Below are positions 18,956 to 29,367 of a stretch of DNA of 64,000 nucleotides, piece by piece. This stretch comes from Thiomicrospira sp. XS5 (GTDB taxonomy: Bacteria; Pseudomonadota; Gammaproteobacteria; Thiomicrospirales; Thiomicrospiraceae), in the NCBI RefSeq assembly GCF_001507555.1, contig NZ_LQBO01000001.1, positions 2,170,001-2,234,000 of the forward strand, given 5' to 3'. A model generated the notes under the pieces. The model saw only the letters and a program-made list of their open reading frames with translations, did not search any database and was not told where the DNA came from. Each line of letters starts with the position of its first letter. The stretch's first letter is position 1. A program made the translations under genes and the position numbers.

Positions 18956-21900
18956 ATGACGCAAGCAAACAGACCCCTTATCGATGAACAAGTCGACATC
19001 CCGGATTACTACCGGATCATTTCCCGAACGGACCTTCAAGGCACGATCTTGGAAGCCAACTCCGAGTTCATCGAGGTCAGTGGCTACCCCGCCGATGAAA
19101 TCATCGGGCAACCCCATAACATCCTGCGGCATCCAGATGTTCCGAAGGCCGTCTTCAAGGACTTCTGGGACACATTGAAAGCCGGGCTTTCCTGGACGCA
19201 AATCGTCAAAAACCGCACTAAAGACGGTCGTCATTATTGGGTGAAAGCCAACGCAGCACCCATTGTTGAAAATGGCCAACCTGTCGGCTACATCTCGGTT
19301 CGGACACCGGCCACACAGGATGAAATTGCCACCGCCACCGAAGCTTATAAAGGCATTAATGCCGGGCAACTGGTAATTCACCGCGGCAAAATCCAAACAC
19401 CCTCCCGCTACCGACTCGATCAACTGAACCCTTTTAACCGCATGAAAATCATGAACAAACTGGCGGTTACCGGGGCCATTTTGGTGGTTTTAGGGATTGC
19501 CATCAGTTCCATTTTGGCGGAAGTCGACTACCTAAAAGCCGAGGATGAAAACGCGCAAATCCGCAAGGAACAAATTGTCCGCGATTTGGACAACTATGTT
19601 TCCAAATACGAGTTAGTGAGTTTGAATACTGCCATTGGTTTAGCCGCCAACCCGGATGTCATTCGTTCATTGGAAAGCGGCGATAACCGTCTTGCGAAAA
19701 AAGCCTTGAACGAAGAGTTTGACCTGATTAAAAAAGTCTCCGGCCAAACAGTACGCGCGCACATTCACGACGCCCGCGGCCACTCTTTTCTCCGTTCCTG
19801 GCGTGACAAATCCGGTGACGATTTAAAATCCTTCCGCTACACCGTCAACCAGGTACGAGAAAGCCAGAAAGCGGTCACCGGTATTGAGTTGGGCCGAGCC
19901 GGGGCCGCCATCCGAAGCTTATCCCCTATTTTCAGTGAAAACGGTGCCACCTTCCTCGGCTCCATCGAAATTGTCTCCAGTATCAAATCGCTGGTGAAAT
20001 TTTTACAGAGTGAATCCATCAATTATGTCTCTTTATTCACACCAAATGCTCTGGACATTGCCGTAAAGGCGAAGGACAACCCTAAGTTTGGTGAACTGAC
20101 ATTGGCCAGCACGTCCAACTTTAAACCGGAAACCATCGACAAGCTAAAAGCCATCGACATCTCACGCTTAATCGAAAAAGGCCACCTGATCGCCGACGGT
20201 TCTTTCTTTGCCTTAGCGCCGATTACCGACACCAATGGCGACATGATCGGTTACCACATTTTCATTGAAGACATGACCAAACTCAATGCCCTTAACAGTG
20301 CGGCGGCCAACGCCGCCATCGACTCTGTCGTCAATGTCGGGGTGTCAATGCTGGCGCTCATCATCGTCTTCCTTCTTCTGATTAGAACCGCTGTAACGCG
20401 ACCTTTAAAACGTATTGTGGATGTCATGACCCATGCGACAGAATCCGGCGACTTGAGTACCCGAGTGGACGCCTCTCACAAAGATGAAATGGGTCAGTTG
20501 GCGGAAGCCTATAACAACCAGATGCAATCCGCCCAAGTCTCCCTCGGTGAAGCCGGCCGGATGATGAAAGACATCTCCGAAGGCCGTTTGAGAACCGAAA
20601 CCATCATTCCGATGACCGGCGATTATCAAGTGATGAAAACCAACCTCAACAATGCTTCCAAGGCACTTCAAGAAACCTTTGGTGAAGTGCGTGGCATTCT
20701 CAAGGAAATCCGCGCCGGTAACTTCAACTATGAAACACACCACCAAACCCGCGGCGACTTCAGCGATGCCATGAAAGACGCCCAAGCGGCCATGACCATC
20801 CTGAAAGGGGTTTTCTACGAAGTGAACGAACTGATGAGTCAGGTCGCGGAAGGCTTCTTCGGCCGCCGAATCACCTCCAAAGCCGAAGGCGAAATTCAGG
20901 AGCTGAAAGACAACATCAACGCCTCGCTGGACAAGTTGGAAAGCATTATCCAGCAAACCACTCAAGTCATGATCGCCCAAGGCACCGGCGACCTACGCGC
21001 CCGTATCGACATGGAAACGGACGGGACTTTGGCGGTTTTAAAAGCCGGGATCAACAGCTCCATCACCAATATCGGTAGTTTATTGTCTCAGTCGACCTAC
21101 TCCATCAAAAAACTGTCCGACGGCACCATCAAGATTTCCAACGACATCTCCGACCTGTCGGCCCGTACGCAACAGCAGGCCGCTTCATTGGAAGAAACCG
21201 CCGCCAGCATGGAGCAAATTACTTCCACCATCCAACAAACGGCCAACAACGCCAAAGAAGCGAATGAAGCCGCCACGACGTCGTTAACGGAAGCCAAAGA
21301 GGCCAACCAGGTGGTGCACAAAACCATTGAATCCATCAATGAAATCAACGAAGCCAGTGCCAAGATTTCCGAAATCACGGCGTTGATTGACAGCATCGCT
21401 TTCCAAACCAACCTGCTGGCGTTGAACGCTGCGGTGGAAGCGGCGCGTGCCGGCGACCACGGTCGCGGTTTTGCGGTCGTGGCTGGCGAAGTGCGCACCC
21501 TGGCGGGTAAATCCGCCGATGCGGCCAAAGACATTCGTCAGTTGATTGATAACACGGTGGAGAAAGTGCACGAAGGGGCCAAATTGGCGGACGAGTCCGG
21601 CAAAGCATTGGAACTGATTAACGACTCCATCGCTCGCATTGGCAGTTATGTTGGCGAAATTTCGCAAACGACCGCCGAACAAGCCAAAGGGGTTGAACAG
21701 GTGAATATTGCCATCAGCAGCATTGACCAGGTCACCCAGCAAAACTCCACGTTGGTGGATGAAACCGCCGAACGCACTGCGGAAATGAGCCAGTTAGCCG
21801 AAAATGTTGACGAATTGATCGGCACCTTTAAAATCGACTTGGATCAAATTGCATTCCGTACCGCCATGGAAAGCGGCATGTTCACCTTCGCCCACGCGCG

Positions 21901-22459
21901 TCGTGCTCACCGTCAATGGAAAGGCATCATCACCGCCTACGTCGAAGGCATCGAAATTGACTTTGACCATGCCGCGGCGACCGACCATCACAAATGTGCG
22001 CTTGGTCAATGGTATTACGGCCCGGAAGGCCAAAAATACATGCACTTGCAAGAGATGAAAGATGTTGAGAAATGGCACGCCGAGTTGCACGCCATCATCA
22101 AACGCATTTTGGAAGCCAACAAAGTCGACGACATGGAAGCCGTGAAACGGGAGTTCCATAACCTTGATCATGCCAGTGAAGAAGTCATCAAATACTTGTC
22201 TCTGGCGGAAAAAGCCGTGGTGCGTGAAACGAAACAACATGATAACGCCACCCAATCGGCAACCGTCAGCGGCCGTTCGACACCCAAACTGGCTCCCAAA
22301 GCGCCGGAAGCCAAACCGGAAAAACCGACTGCGAAACCGGATGACAAGCCGGAAACGGCTCCTCGTAAGCCGACGCCTTCGGCTCCGGAGGCTGGCTTGC
22401 AAAAACCGGCACCTTCACAACCAAAGCAAGATGATGGTGATGAATGGGGCGAATTCTAA
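18956..22459 (+). CDS. Methyl-accepting chemotaxis protein with Aer-like PAS, CZB domain and C-terminal CheR-tether-like motif
   Basis: This 1167-residue chemoreceptor has several modules. Residues about 12-130 are a PAS domain closely resembling the FAD-binding Aer PAS ([23 protein letters not shown] in segments, [20 protein letters not shown]). A membrane segment lies near 165-187, followed by an extracytoplasmic sensor region, a second membrane segment near 450-470 and HAMP. The methyl-accepting coiled coil has its hairpin in [24 protein letters not shown] zinc-binding domain lies near 985-1080 ([23 protein letters not shown]), then a Pro/Ala/Lys-rich linker ending in EWGEF. The last five residues fit the CheR/CheB tether form x-W-x-x-F. 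It probably senses redox state or energy and feeds CheA-CheW. No che genes adjoin it. Confidence 0.92.
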   Translation: MTQANRPLIDEQVDIPDYYRIISRTDLQGTILEANSEFIEVSGYPADEIIGQPHNILRHPDVPKAVFKDFWDTLKAGLSWTQIVKNRTKDGRHYWVKANAAPIVENGQPVGYISVRTPATQDEIATATEAYKGINAGQLVIHRGKIQTPSRYRLDQLNPFNRMKIMNKLAVTGAILVVLGIAISSILAEVDYLKAEDENAQIRKEQIVRDLDNYVSKYELVSLNTAIGLAANPDVIRSLESGDNRLAKKALNEEFDLIKKVSGQTVRAHIHDARGHSFLRSWRDKSGDDLKSFRYTVNQVRESQKAVTGIELGRAGAAIRSLSPIFSENGATFLGSIEIVSSIKSLVKFLQSESINYVSLFTPNALDIAVKAKDNPKFGELTLASTSNFKPETIDKLKAIDISRLIEKGHLIADGSFFALAPITDTNGDMIGYHIFIEDMTKLNALNSAAANAAIDSVVNVGVSMLALIIVFLLLIRTAVTRPLKRIVDVMTHATESGDLSTRVDASHKDEMGQLAEAYNNQMQSAQVSLGEAGRMMKDISEGRLRTETIIPMTGDYQVMKTNLNNASKALQETFGEVRGILKEIRAGNFNYETHHQTRGDFSDAMKDAQAAMTILKGVFYEVNELMSQVAEGFFGRRITSKAEGEIQELKDNINASLDKLESIIQQTTQVMIAQGTGDLRARIDMETDGTLAVLKAGINSSITNIGSLLSQSTYSIKKLSDGTIKISNDISDLSARTQQQAASLEETAASMEQITSTIQQTANNAKEANEAATTSLTEAKEANQVVHKTIESINEINEASAKISEITALIDSIAFQTNLLALNAAVEAARAGDHGRGFAVVAGEVRTLAGKSADAAKDIRQLIDNTVEKVHEGAKLADESGKALELINDSIARIGSYVGEISQTTAEQAKGVEQVNIAISSIDQVTQQNSTLVDETAERTAEMSQLAENVDELIGTFKIDLDQIAFRTAMESGMFTFAHARRAHRQWKGIITAYVEGIEIDFDHAAATDHHKCALGQWYYGPEGQKYMHLQEMKDVEKWHAELHAIIKRILEANKVDDMEAVKREFHNLDHASEEVIKYLSLAEKAVVRETKQHDNATQSATVSGRSTPKLAPKAPEAKPEKPTAKPDDKPETAPRKPTPSAPEAGLQKPAPSQPKQDDGDEWGEF

Positions 22460-22493
22460 AACCTCATTGCTTAACCCACTTCAACCCGCAAAC

Positions 22494-22528
22494 AAAAAAG
22501 CCCCTTCAGAAATCTGAAGGGGCTTTTT
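22494..22528. terminator. Bidirectional intrinsic terminator
   Basis: GCCCCTTCAGA (22500-22510) and TCTGAAGGGGC (22513-22523) form an 11-bp stem flanked by A-run and T-run. It serves the chemoreceptor gene and the convergent TSUP gene. Confidence 0.93.
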
Positions 22529-22558
22529 CATAACATAGACACGACTAAATTGACTGGC

Positions 22559-23314
22559 TCAAACGACCCTTACAATCAAAGCGACACCCACACACACCGT
22601 GACCACTTCAAAACTGCGTTTCACCAGTTGATTGCCTTTAACAATCGAAAAATGCGCCCCGAGATACCCGCCGATTAACGACCCCAATATCAGCGCCGGC
22701 AGCCAATCCCACTGAATGTGGCCAAGCCACCCCAACGTCGCCGCGCCAAAGCCGTTCCAAAAAATGCCAACCAGCACCAACGTATAAGCCACCGCAGCCT
22801 TATAGTCCAAACCGAACCAGACAATCAACCAAAGGGTGACGAACAACCCGGAACCGGATGTCAGAGAGCCATTCACGGCACCGATGGCAAACAACACCAG
22901 GCCACCCAACAGCAGGCCTGGTACATTTCGGTGTTTTGGTTCGGCCACATGCCCTAAATCGGGTTTAAAATACGAATAGACACCCAAGCTCAGCGTCAGA
23001 ATTCCCAGTGCCAATTGGGCCCAACGGTCGTCCACTTGCAAAATCAGGTTGGCACCCAACAGAACACCTGGCAAACCCGATAAGAGGATTAAACCGACAA
23101 AACGAATATCAAACTGAGAGGATTGCAGATGCCGGGCTGTGGCGCCCAACCCTAAAAACACACTGGCGACTTTATGGGTCGCAAGAGCCACGCTGAACGG
23201 CAACCCCAAAAACAATAACGCCGGTAGTTGTAGCAGGCCAGCCCCACCACCCGCTAAGGCGGACAATAAATTGGCCACAAACGAAATAACAAACAACAGT
23301 AACTGGTCCTGCAT
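22559..23314 (-). CDS. TSUP (TauE/SafE) family permease
   Basis: The 251-residue protein has about eight hydrophobic segments with the family's glycine-rich first repeat SALAGGGAGLLQLPALLFLG near residue 16 and the second-repeat counterpart GAVNGSLTSGSGLFVT near 145. TSUP members move sulfur-containing anions such as sulfite, sulfoacetate or taurine-derived compounds, and some move metals; the substrate here is unknown. Another TSUP gene, interrupted by a stop codon, lies at the molybdate locus (52784-53581) and looks only distantly related. Confidence 0.85.
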   Translation of the reverse strand: MQDQLLLFVISFVANLLSALAGGGAGLLQLPALLFLGLPFSVALATHKVASVFLGLGATARHLQSSQFDIRFVGLILLSGLPGVLLGANLILQVDDRWAQLALGILTLSLGVYSYFKPDLGHVAEPKHRNVPGLLLGGLVLFAIGAVNGSLTSGSGLFVTLWLIVWFGLDYKAAVAYTLVLVGIFWNGFGAATLGWLGHIQWDWLPALILGSLIGGYLGAHFSIVKGNQLVKRSFEVVTVCVGVALIVRVV

Positions 23315-23347
23315 ATTGTTACCCGCTCCGGCCGATTATGGAAAGCA

Positions 23348-24271
<924 letters not shown>

Positions 24272-24345
24272 TTAACAAAAGGGATTAAAGCGCCTATTCT
24301 ACCATTTTTAATGGTTGATTAACGTCTTAAGATACCGCCTTTTGC

Positions 24346-24374
24346 TTGAGTCCTAGCCTGAGCATCGCTACAAT
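24346..24374 (+). promoter_or_regulatory. Sigma-70-type promoter for the lipoprotein gene
   Basis: TTGAGT (24346-24351), a 17-base spacer and TACAAT (24369-24374) lie 33 bases before the ATG at 24408. Confidence 0.65.
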
Positions 24375-24407
24375 GCAAGGCATTCCAACCAACCCAGGAA
24401 ACCGTCT

Positions 24408-24956
24408 ATGCGATTCATCACCCTTCTACTGGCATCCCTTTTACTTGTGACCGGCTGTGAAAACTTATCCACGAAACCATCGGCTACCCAGAACGACACC
24501 TTAATTAACCTCAAGGGTAAAAGTAATGCGGAAGCGGCCAAAACGCTCTCCAACGCGTTACAAGACAGCGGCTATACAGTTCGTGACGTGCCTCAAGGTC
24601 GGTTTATCGTCGTGTATAACCAGCACAACTACATTTTAGAACCGAAATTAATGAAAAACGGCCTGAGCCGCATCGTGGTCAGTCGTTTGTTTGAAATCAA
24701 AGAAGAATATCAGCATTCGCCCAAAATTTTCGTGCTCGTCACGTCATTGAATCGCAACCTGAACTTTGCCAAATTTTCGATTCTGCCCGAAAACCGAGCC
24801 GGTCACGTTCAAACCGCCATCACCTTCATTCACGAAACCGTTTCACTGGACGAAATCAAACAGTTTATCGCCTGGTTTGACGACAGTCTGGCGGAAGTCA
24901 AACAGATGGTCCCGGCCGAAGCCTTAGACATGGTTAAACACCCCGCCAAACAATAA
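24408..24956 (+). CDS. Putative lipoprotein with YbjN-like region
   Basis: The 182-residue protein begins MRFITLLLASLLLVTGC, a canonical signal peptidase II lipobox with cysteine at residue 17, so it should be a lipid-anchored envelope protein. The mature part includes SILPENRAGHVQTAITF and VSLDEIKQFIAWFDDSL, a pattern seen in YbjN/type III secretion chaperone-like sensory domains, but that assignment is tentative. A good promoter and ribosome site (AGGAAA) precede it. It converges on the EF-hand-like gene with 27 bases between the ends. Function is unknown. Confidence 0.75.
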   Translation: MRFITLLLASLLLVTGCENLSTKPSATQNDTLINLKGKSNAEAAKTLSNALQDSGYTVRDVPQGRFIVVYNQHNYILEPKLMKNGLSRIVVSRLFEIKEEYQHSPKIFVLVTSLNRNLNFAKFSILPENRAGHVQTAITFIHETVSLDEIKQFIAWFDDSLAEVKQMVPAEALDMVKHPAKQ

Positions 24957-24983
24957 ACGACGAAAGACAACATGCTCAGGCCG

Positions 24984-26279
24984 TTAATCCGAATAGCGGC
25001 TTTCGATTTTTTCCAGTAAGGCTTTACGCTCGGCAATGGCCTGACGAATATATTCGAGCAACTGTTCAAAAAAGGTTTTAGCGTCTTCCACCTCTTTCGG
25101 TCCGCGTTCCGCAAACACCGATTGATCGGTCTGGTTCAGACGCGCCTGCCAGTTACTTTGTACCTGCTGCATTTGGTTCATCGCTTCGGCAAAAGCCTCA
25201 AATTGCTTCGTCTGACCTTCCGACAATAGAGACAGACTGTCGGCATCCAAATCTTCTTCTGCCACACGGTCCGTTAAATCAATGGACTGCGCACTGCGCA
25301 CATTCCCGTCTTCCATCAACACCACCCCAGCGGCTTTTACTTGCCCCAACAGTTCCCCCTCCGAGCTACGCAAATCACCACTCTGTTCAACATTGCCTAA
25401 ATAAATGGCACCGACACCTTTCGATGCCAAGCTGACCATCCGGGCGTCATTTGACTGATCGGTCCATAATTGCAATTTTTGGAAAATCGGGTCGGCTTCA
25501 TCAATCCAGCCATTGCCGTCGGCATCGTATTTCGACAAGTCGGTGAAACCGTTGCCACTCTCGGTACCAAATAGCTCGGAGCCGTCATTCACACGCCCAT
25601 CCCCATTCAAATCCAGTACCAAATAACCACTGCCGCTTCCAAGCTGGGCAAGTGACTGATCGTCACCATCACCGTTCAAATCGAATTCAAAGTACTGATC
25701 GCTCAACGCCACCGAATCGGTACCAAAGTTAATCACCAACGGATCGGTCATGGCCTGAACACTCATTGAGGTCTTGGTTTCCGCCGCAATGTGCGTCATG
25801 GAAGCATGCGACGTAAACAAATTGAAATTAATACTGCGTCCATCGGCCAGGGTGACCTGACCATCCGCCGCCATGGCCGAATAAGACTGCGTTTGAATCG
25901 TCAATTGATGTGCAAACTCAAAAGCCACCTCACCACTGACGGATAGGCTCGAGCCGTTGCCGGCGGGAAACACTCGCTGACTGGCGATGCTGGCCGATTC
26001 GCCAGCCAAACTGACTTGAATCAATTCCTGAGTCAAGTGTTCGCGTTGATGAAGGGTTTGGGTGTCACCGTCCGTCACGTCGGAGGCGGATTCAAAACGT
26101 TGCCGCGAGTCGTGACGATAATGGAATTGTTCGGATTGCTGGAAGCTGACGTTTATCGCACCTGACCGGCCGGATGCGGCATTAATGCGTTCGCCAAGTG
26201 CCGCCACGGTTTTATCGGTGCGTTGGGCATCATAGCGATGATACTGTTCAAGGTGAACAGCGGAAGATTGGATAATCAT
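24984..26279 (-). CDS. Calcium-binding (EF-hand/dockerin-like) protein, function unknown
   Basis: The start at 26279 (MIIQSSAVHLEQYHRYD) is favoured by GGAG nine bases upstream; an ATG at 26306 would add nine residues. The 431-residue protein has no signal peptide. Its middle carries three Asp-rich loops: DLNGDGDDQSL, DLNGDGRVNDGSELFG and DADGNGWIDEADP, which fit Ca-binding loops of the EF-hand/dockerin type. The N-terminal half is rich in Ser, Gln and His, and the C-terminus is a Glu/Gln-rich helix (QLLEYIRQAIAERKALLEKI). Proteins with the LDLNGDGRVNDGSELFG-type motif occur widely in marine gammaproteobacteria, and I know of no established function. It may be secreted by a signal-less route, but no type I secretion genes are nearby. 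Confidence 0.7.
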   Translation of the reverse strand: MIIQSSAVHLEQYHRYDAQRTDKTVAALGERINAASGRSGAINVSFQQSEQFHYRHDSRQRFESASDVTDGDTQTLHQREHLTQELIQVSLAGESASIASQRVFPAGNGSSLSVSGEVAFEFAHQLTIQTQSYSAMAADGQVTLADGRSINFNLFTSHASMTHIAAETKTSMSVQAMTDPLVINFGTDSVALSDQYFEFDLNGDGDDQSLAQLGSGSGYLVLDLNGDGRVNDGSELFGTESGNGFTDLSKYDADGNGWIDEADPIFQKLQLWTDQSNDARMVSLASKGVGAIYLGNVEQSGDLRSSEGELLGQVKAAGVVLMEDGNVRSAQSIDLTDRVAEEDLDADSLSLLSEGQTKQFEAFAEAMNQMQQVQSNWQARLNQTDQSVFAERGPKEVEDAKTFFEQLLEYIRQAIAERKALLEKIESRYSD

Positions 26280-26471
26280 AAGTGTGTACTCCACGATATT
26301 AAACAACTTTCCCTTGTTTAATCACGGCACCACACACCGTGAGTCGTAGAATCACATTTTCATTTCTGGTCTATGAATTGTGACAGCTTGGCGATTGGAG
26401 GTTAGCCTCTCTGTATTTTGAAATAACCAAGCCTGATCACTGTATCGACCATCGAGCGATTTTGTTGAGCC

Positions 26472-26957
26472 TTAATCTCGAAAATTATTAAACTGCAACG
26501 GCATTTCCAAATCTTCCATGCCTTTCAGAAGTTGCATCACGGCTTGCAAGTCATCGCGTTTTTTGCCCGTGACTCGAATGGTATCTTCCTGCTTGGCCGC
26601 CTGCACTTTCAGCTTGGAATCCTTGATGGCTTTGATGATTTTTTTCGCTAAAGGCGCGTCCAGCCCTTCTTTCATCTCAATCACTTGTTTGGCGGCTTTT
26701 AATTGAATGTCCGGGTCCTTCACTTCCATACACTTCACATCAATCCCACGACGATTGGCTTTCTGAATCAAAATATCCAACATCTGCTGTAACTGAAAGT
26801 CGGACTCGGTTTTCATGGTCACGATGGAATCATTAAGCTCAAAACTCGAGCCGCTTCCTTTAAAGTCATAGCGCGTCGTTACTTCTTTATTGGCTTGATC
26901 GACGGCATTGGTCAGTTCATGTTGATCCAGTTCGGAAACAATGTCGAATGAAGGCAT
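26472..26957 (-). CDS. yajQ: YajQ family nucleotide-binding protein (UPF0234)
   Basis: The 161-residue protein matches YajQ throughout: MPSFDIVSELDQHELTNAVDQ at the start, TTRYDFKGS, the charged middle KAAKQVIEMKEGLDAPLAKK, VTGKKRDDLQ, and an end close to PLQFNNFRD. The family has two RNP-like ferredoxin folds. Members bind nucleic acid or nucleotides, and some Xanthomonas and Pseudomonas homologues bind c-di-GMP to control transcription. That would suit the many c-di-GMP proteins in this window, though binding here is inference. A CCAGGCCTGG copy lies 34 bases upstream of its start. Confidence 0.95.
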   Translation of the reverse strand: MPSFDIVSELDQHELTNAVDQANKEVTTRYDFKGSGSSFELNDSIVTMKTESDFQLQQMLDILIQKANRRGIDVKCMEVKDPDIQLKAAKQVIEMKEGLDAPLAKKIIKAIKDSKLKVQAAKQEDTIRVTGKKRDDLQAVMQLLKGMEDLEMPLQFNNFRD

Positions 26958-26990
26958 AATCTCTCCTAAAAATACTCATCCTAAAAGTGG

Positions 26991-27000
26991 CCAGGCCTGG
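26991..27000. repeat. Intergenic CCAGGCCTGG palindrome upstream of yajQ
   Basis: Exact decamer not extended beyond 10 bp (flanks GGC and GCC do not pair perfectly). It is the only intergenic copy that lacks a longer palindrome and the only one close to a gene 5' end without a T-run. The surrounding 26958-27212 gap holds no other gene I can support. Confidence 0.8.
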
Positions 27001-27212
27001 GCCGTTTGACCCAAAAACGAAAAGGTGATTGCACCGCCGACCGACTTTGTAAAAATCGTATTTTAGCATTTAAGCCACGATTCGACGAACGTTATAACCG
27101 GCGCCATTTCCGCAAAAAAACTTAAAACATGATAGGATGCTTTTTTGAAACCATTCTCACAACATACGAACCTTCAGCCAACTTAAACCGCCGGTCACTG
27201 AACGCGATACAC

Positions 27213-28433
27213 ATGAAATCACCCGCTCCGACACCCCCCTACCCAATTGCCGACACCGCTCAACGGATTCAGCCGTTCCATGTCATGAAGATTCTTGGCG
27301 AGGCCAAGGCTCTGGAAGCACAAGGGCATGACATTATCCACATGGAAATCGGCGAACCGGATTTCAGCTCCTTGCCGCAAGTGCATGCCGCGGCCCAACA
27401 GGCCATGAAGGCCGGACACACCCATTACACGCCAACACTCGGTTTACCGGAACTGCGTAGCGCACTTTCCGACTTTTACGGACATTTTTATCGGGCGGAC
27501 GTGCCGGCCGAGCGCATTATGCTCACCCCAGGATCATCCAGCGGTTTACAGCTACTTTTAACCGCTTTATTAAACCCCGGTGACAAGGTCCTTATGACCG
27601 ACCCGGCCTATCCGTGCAACCGGGAGTTCGTTCGTCTACTGCAGAGCCAACTCATCAGCGTGCCCGTCACGGAAGCCACACGTTATCAGCTGACATTGCC
27701 GTTATTAAAAGCGCACTGGCAAGACGGCATCAAAGTCGTCATGGTCGCCAGCCCGTCCAACCCGACGGGTACGGTCATTGAAGCCGATGAGCTCGTCGCA
27801 ATGGCCGAATTCCTGGCTGAAAAAGGGGCTTATTTACTGATGGATGAAATTTACCAGGGCTTGGTTTACAATCGACCGGCCGAATCGATTCTCAGCCGGT
27901 GCGCCGACTTGAACAACGTCTTGGTCATCAATTCTTTTTCGAAATTCTTCTGCATGACTGGTTGGCGTCTGGGCTGGATTGTCGCCCCGACGTTCTTAAT
28001 ACCAACGCTGGAGCGTCTGGGCCAAAATTTGTTTCTCTCGGCTCCGACCTTATCGCAATACGGCGCGTTGGCCGTTTTGGAACCCGACGCACTGGCCGAG
28101 CTGGAACAGCGCCGCCAAATCTTCCAAAAACGCCGTGATACGTTAATGCAAGCCATGCAAGAGGCGGGGCTGTCCCCCCGCATTTGCCCGGATGGCGCTT
28201 TTTATCTTTACTGGGATATTTCCGCGTTCAGCGATGATGCCGAAGCCTTTTGCCTGGCCCTGTTGCATGAAACCGGAGTGGCATTAACCCCCGGCACGGA
28301 TTTCGGCGATTACCGCGCCCAGCAGCACGTTCGCTTAGCTTACACAACGGACGAAGAGACATTACAACGCGCAGTCGAAAAACTAAAAGGGGCGCTCCGC
28401 AAGCGGGCGCCCCTTTCACACAACAGCGATTAA
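27213..28433 (+). CDS. Pyridoxal-phosphate-dependent aminotransferase (class I/II)
   Basis: The 406-residue form starts at 27213 (MKSPAPTPPYP); a longer frame from 27129 adds 28 residues unlike family N-termini. Neither start has a strong ribosome site. Fold-type I landmarks are IHMEIGEPDF, YTPTLGLPELRSAL, TPGSSSGLQLL, the cofactor asparagine in ASPSNPTGTVI, DEIYQGLVY, and the PLP lysine in NSFSKFFCMTGWRLGW. These resemble the AspC/AlaA-type branch, but the amino donor cannot be named. The last codons overlap a strong hairpin (28386-28416). Confidence 0.88.
   Translation: MKSPAPTPPYPIADTAQRIQPFHVMKILGEAKALEAQGHDIIHMEIGEPDFSSLPQVHAAAQQAMKAGHTHYTPTLGLPELRSALSDFYGHFYRADVPAERIMLTPGSSSGLQLLLTALLNPGDKVLMTDPAYPCNREFVRLLQSQLISVPVTEATRYQLTLPLLKAHWQDGIKVVMVASPSNPTGTVIEADELVAMAEFLAEKGAYLLMDEIYQGLVYNRPAESILSRCADLNNVLVINSFSKFFCMTGWRLGWIVAPTFLIPTLERLGQNLFLSAPTLSQYGALAVLEPDALAELEQRRQIFQKRRDTLMQAMQEAGLSPRICPDGAFYLYWDISAFSDDAEAFCLALLHETGVALTPGTDFGDYRAQQHVRLAYTTDEETLQRAVEKLKGALRKRAPLSHNSD
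28386..28416. terminator. Terminator-like hairpin overlapping the aminotransferase 3' end
   Basis: AAAGGGGCGC (28386-28395) and GCGCCCCTTT (28407-28416) form a 10-bp stem around an 11-base loop. It lies inside the last 16 codons, so the stem is also coding. It may act for the convergent HDOD gene ending at 28444 too. Confidence 0.6.
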
Positions 28434-28443
28434 ATCGCTCCCA

Positions 28444-29262
28444 TTAGGTTGACCCGATCAGAACGCGCCTCAACCCATTAATGTCCTCATTCGATAACAT
28501 GAGTTCTTCTTGCGCTTCGGCCAGGTATTGTCGCGCTTCATCGGTCATGTAAGCGCCGAACGACACTTCGTTGACAATCACATTGGCGATTTTCACCATC
28601 GCGATCATACCGCGTACTTTATCCTGCCCAATATTAGAGTGCGGCATGTGATGCAACATAATCACATTCAGCATTTCCACTGGCAACTTCCATTTCTGAC
28701 CGATCAAAATACCAATGTCGGTGTGCCCTGAACCGTAACGTTCGACTTCTTTTTTCACACCGCTGACCGGATTGGTGTTAATCAAAGAAAACACTTTTTG
28801 ATAGTTTTCCGGGTCTTTCGTCGCCAGCAGCAAACTCCCGCCGTTATGGAACAATCCAAGCAAATAGGCTTCATCACGCGACACACCGTGTACATATTCC
28901 GACAGTTCGGCACAACAAAACGCGGTATCTTTAGAGTGTTCGATGATTTCTTGCACTTCACGCGTGTTAAACAGGTTTTGAATGGCCGCCGACAACACCA
29001 GGTTTTTTAAGTTGTTATAGCCCAGTACATCCACCGCTTCCCGAATCGATTTGACCGGTGTTTTCAGTTTCATAATCGGCGAATTAACGATACGAATCAC
29101 TTCGCCGGAAAGCTTGGTATTGCTTTCGATGATTTCGGTGATTTGCTGGTTATTGGGAAATTTGCTGGAGAGTGCGGAATCCAACTCCATGATTTCTTTC
29201 GGTAGGTCGGGAATTTTCACTCCCTGAATGGCTTTTATCGCCCCTCTGAGTCGCTGCTCCAT
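28444..29262 (-). CDS. HDOD domain protein
   Basis: The 272-residue protein consists almost entirely of an HDOD domain. Typical segments are IPDLPKEIMELDSALS, SGEVIRIVNSPIMKLKTPVKSIREAVDVLGYNNLKNLVLSAA, YLLGLFHNGGSLLL, and IMLHHMPHSN. HDOD proteins are HD-related but generally lack the full catalytic HD residues and function as signalling adaptors. Output and partner are unknown. It stands alone, ending ten bases after the convergent aminotransferase stop. Confidence 0.87.
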   Translation of the reverse strand: MEQRLRGAIKAIQGVKIPDLPKEIMELDSALSSKFPNNQQITEIIESNTKLSGEVIRIVNSPIMKLKTPVKSIREAVDVLGYNNLKNLVLSAAIQNLFNTREVQEIIEHSKDTAFCCAELSEYVHGVSRDEAYLLGLFHNGGSLLLATKDPENYQKVFSLINTNPVSGVKKEVERYGSGHTDIGILIGQKWKLPVEMLNVIMLHHMPHSNIGQDKVRGMIAMVKIANVIVNEVSFGAYMTDEARQYLAEAQEELMLSNEDINGLRRVLIGST

Positions 29263-29367
29263 GAACGTTCACTATCTTTTCTTATATAATCGTGATTCTT
29301 ATTCTAATCAGGACGACGGCATTACACAATATAAAACAACGTACAAAATCAGGATATTTTCATGCCC

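Noticed and set aside
22494-22528. Possible CRISPR or mobile-element end
   Set aside because: It is a single inverted repeat with flanking A and T runs, which is explained fully as a terminator. No direct-repeat arrays or transposase genes were found in the window.
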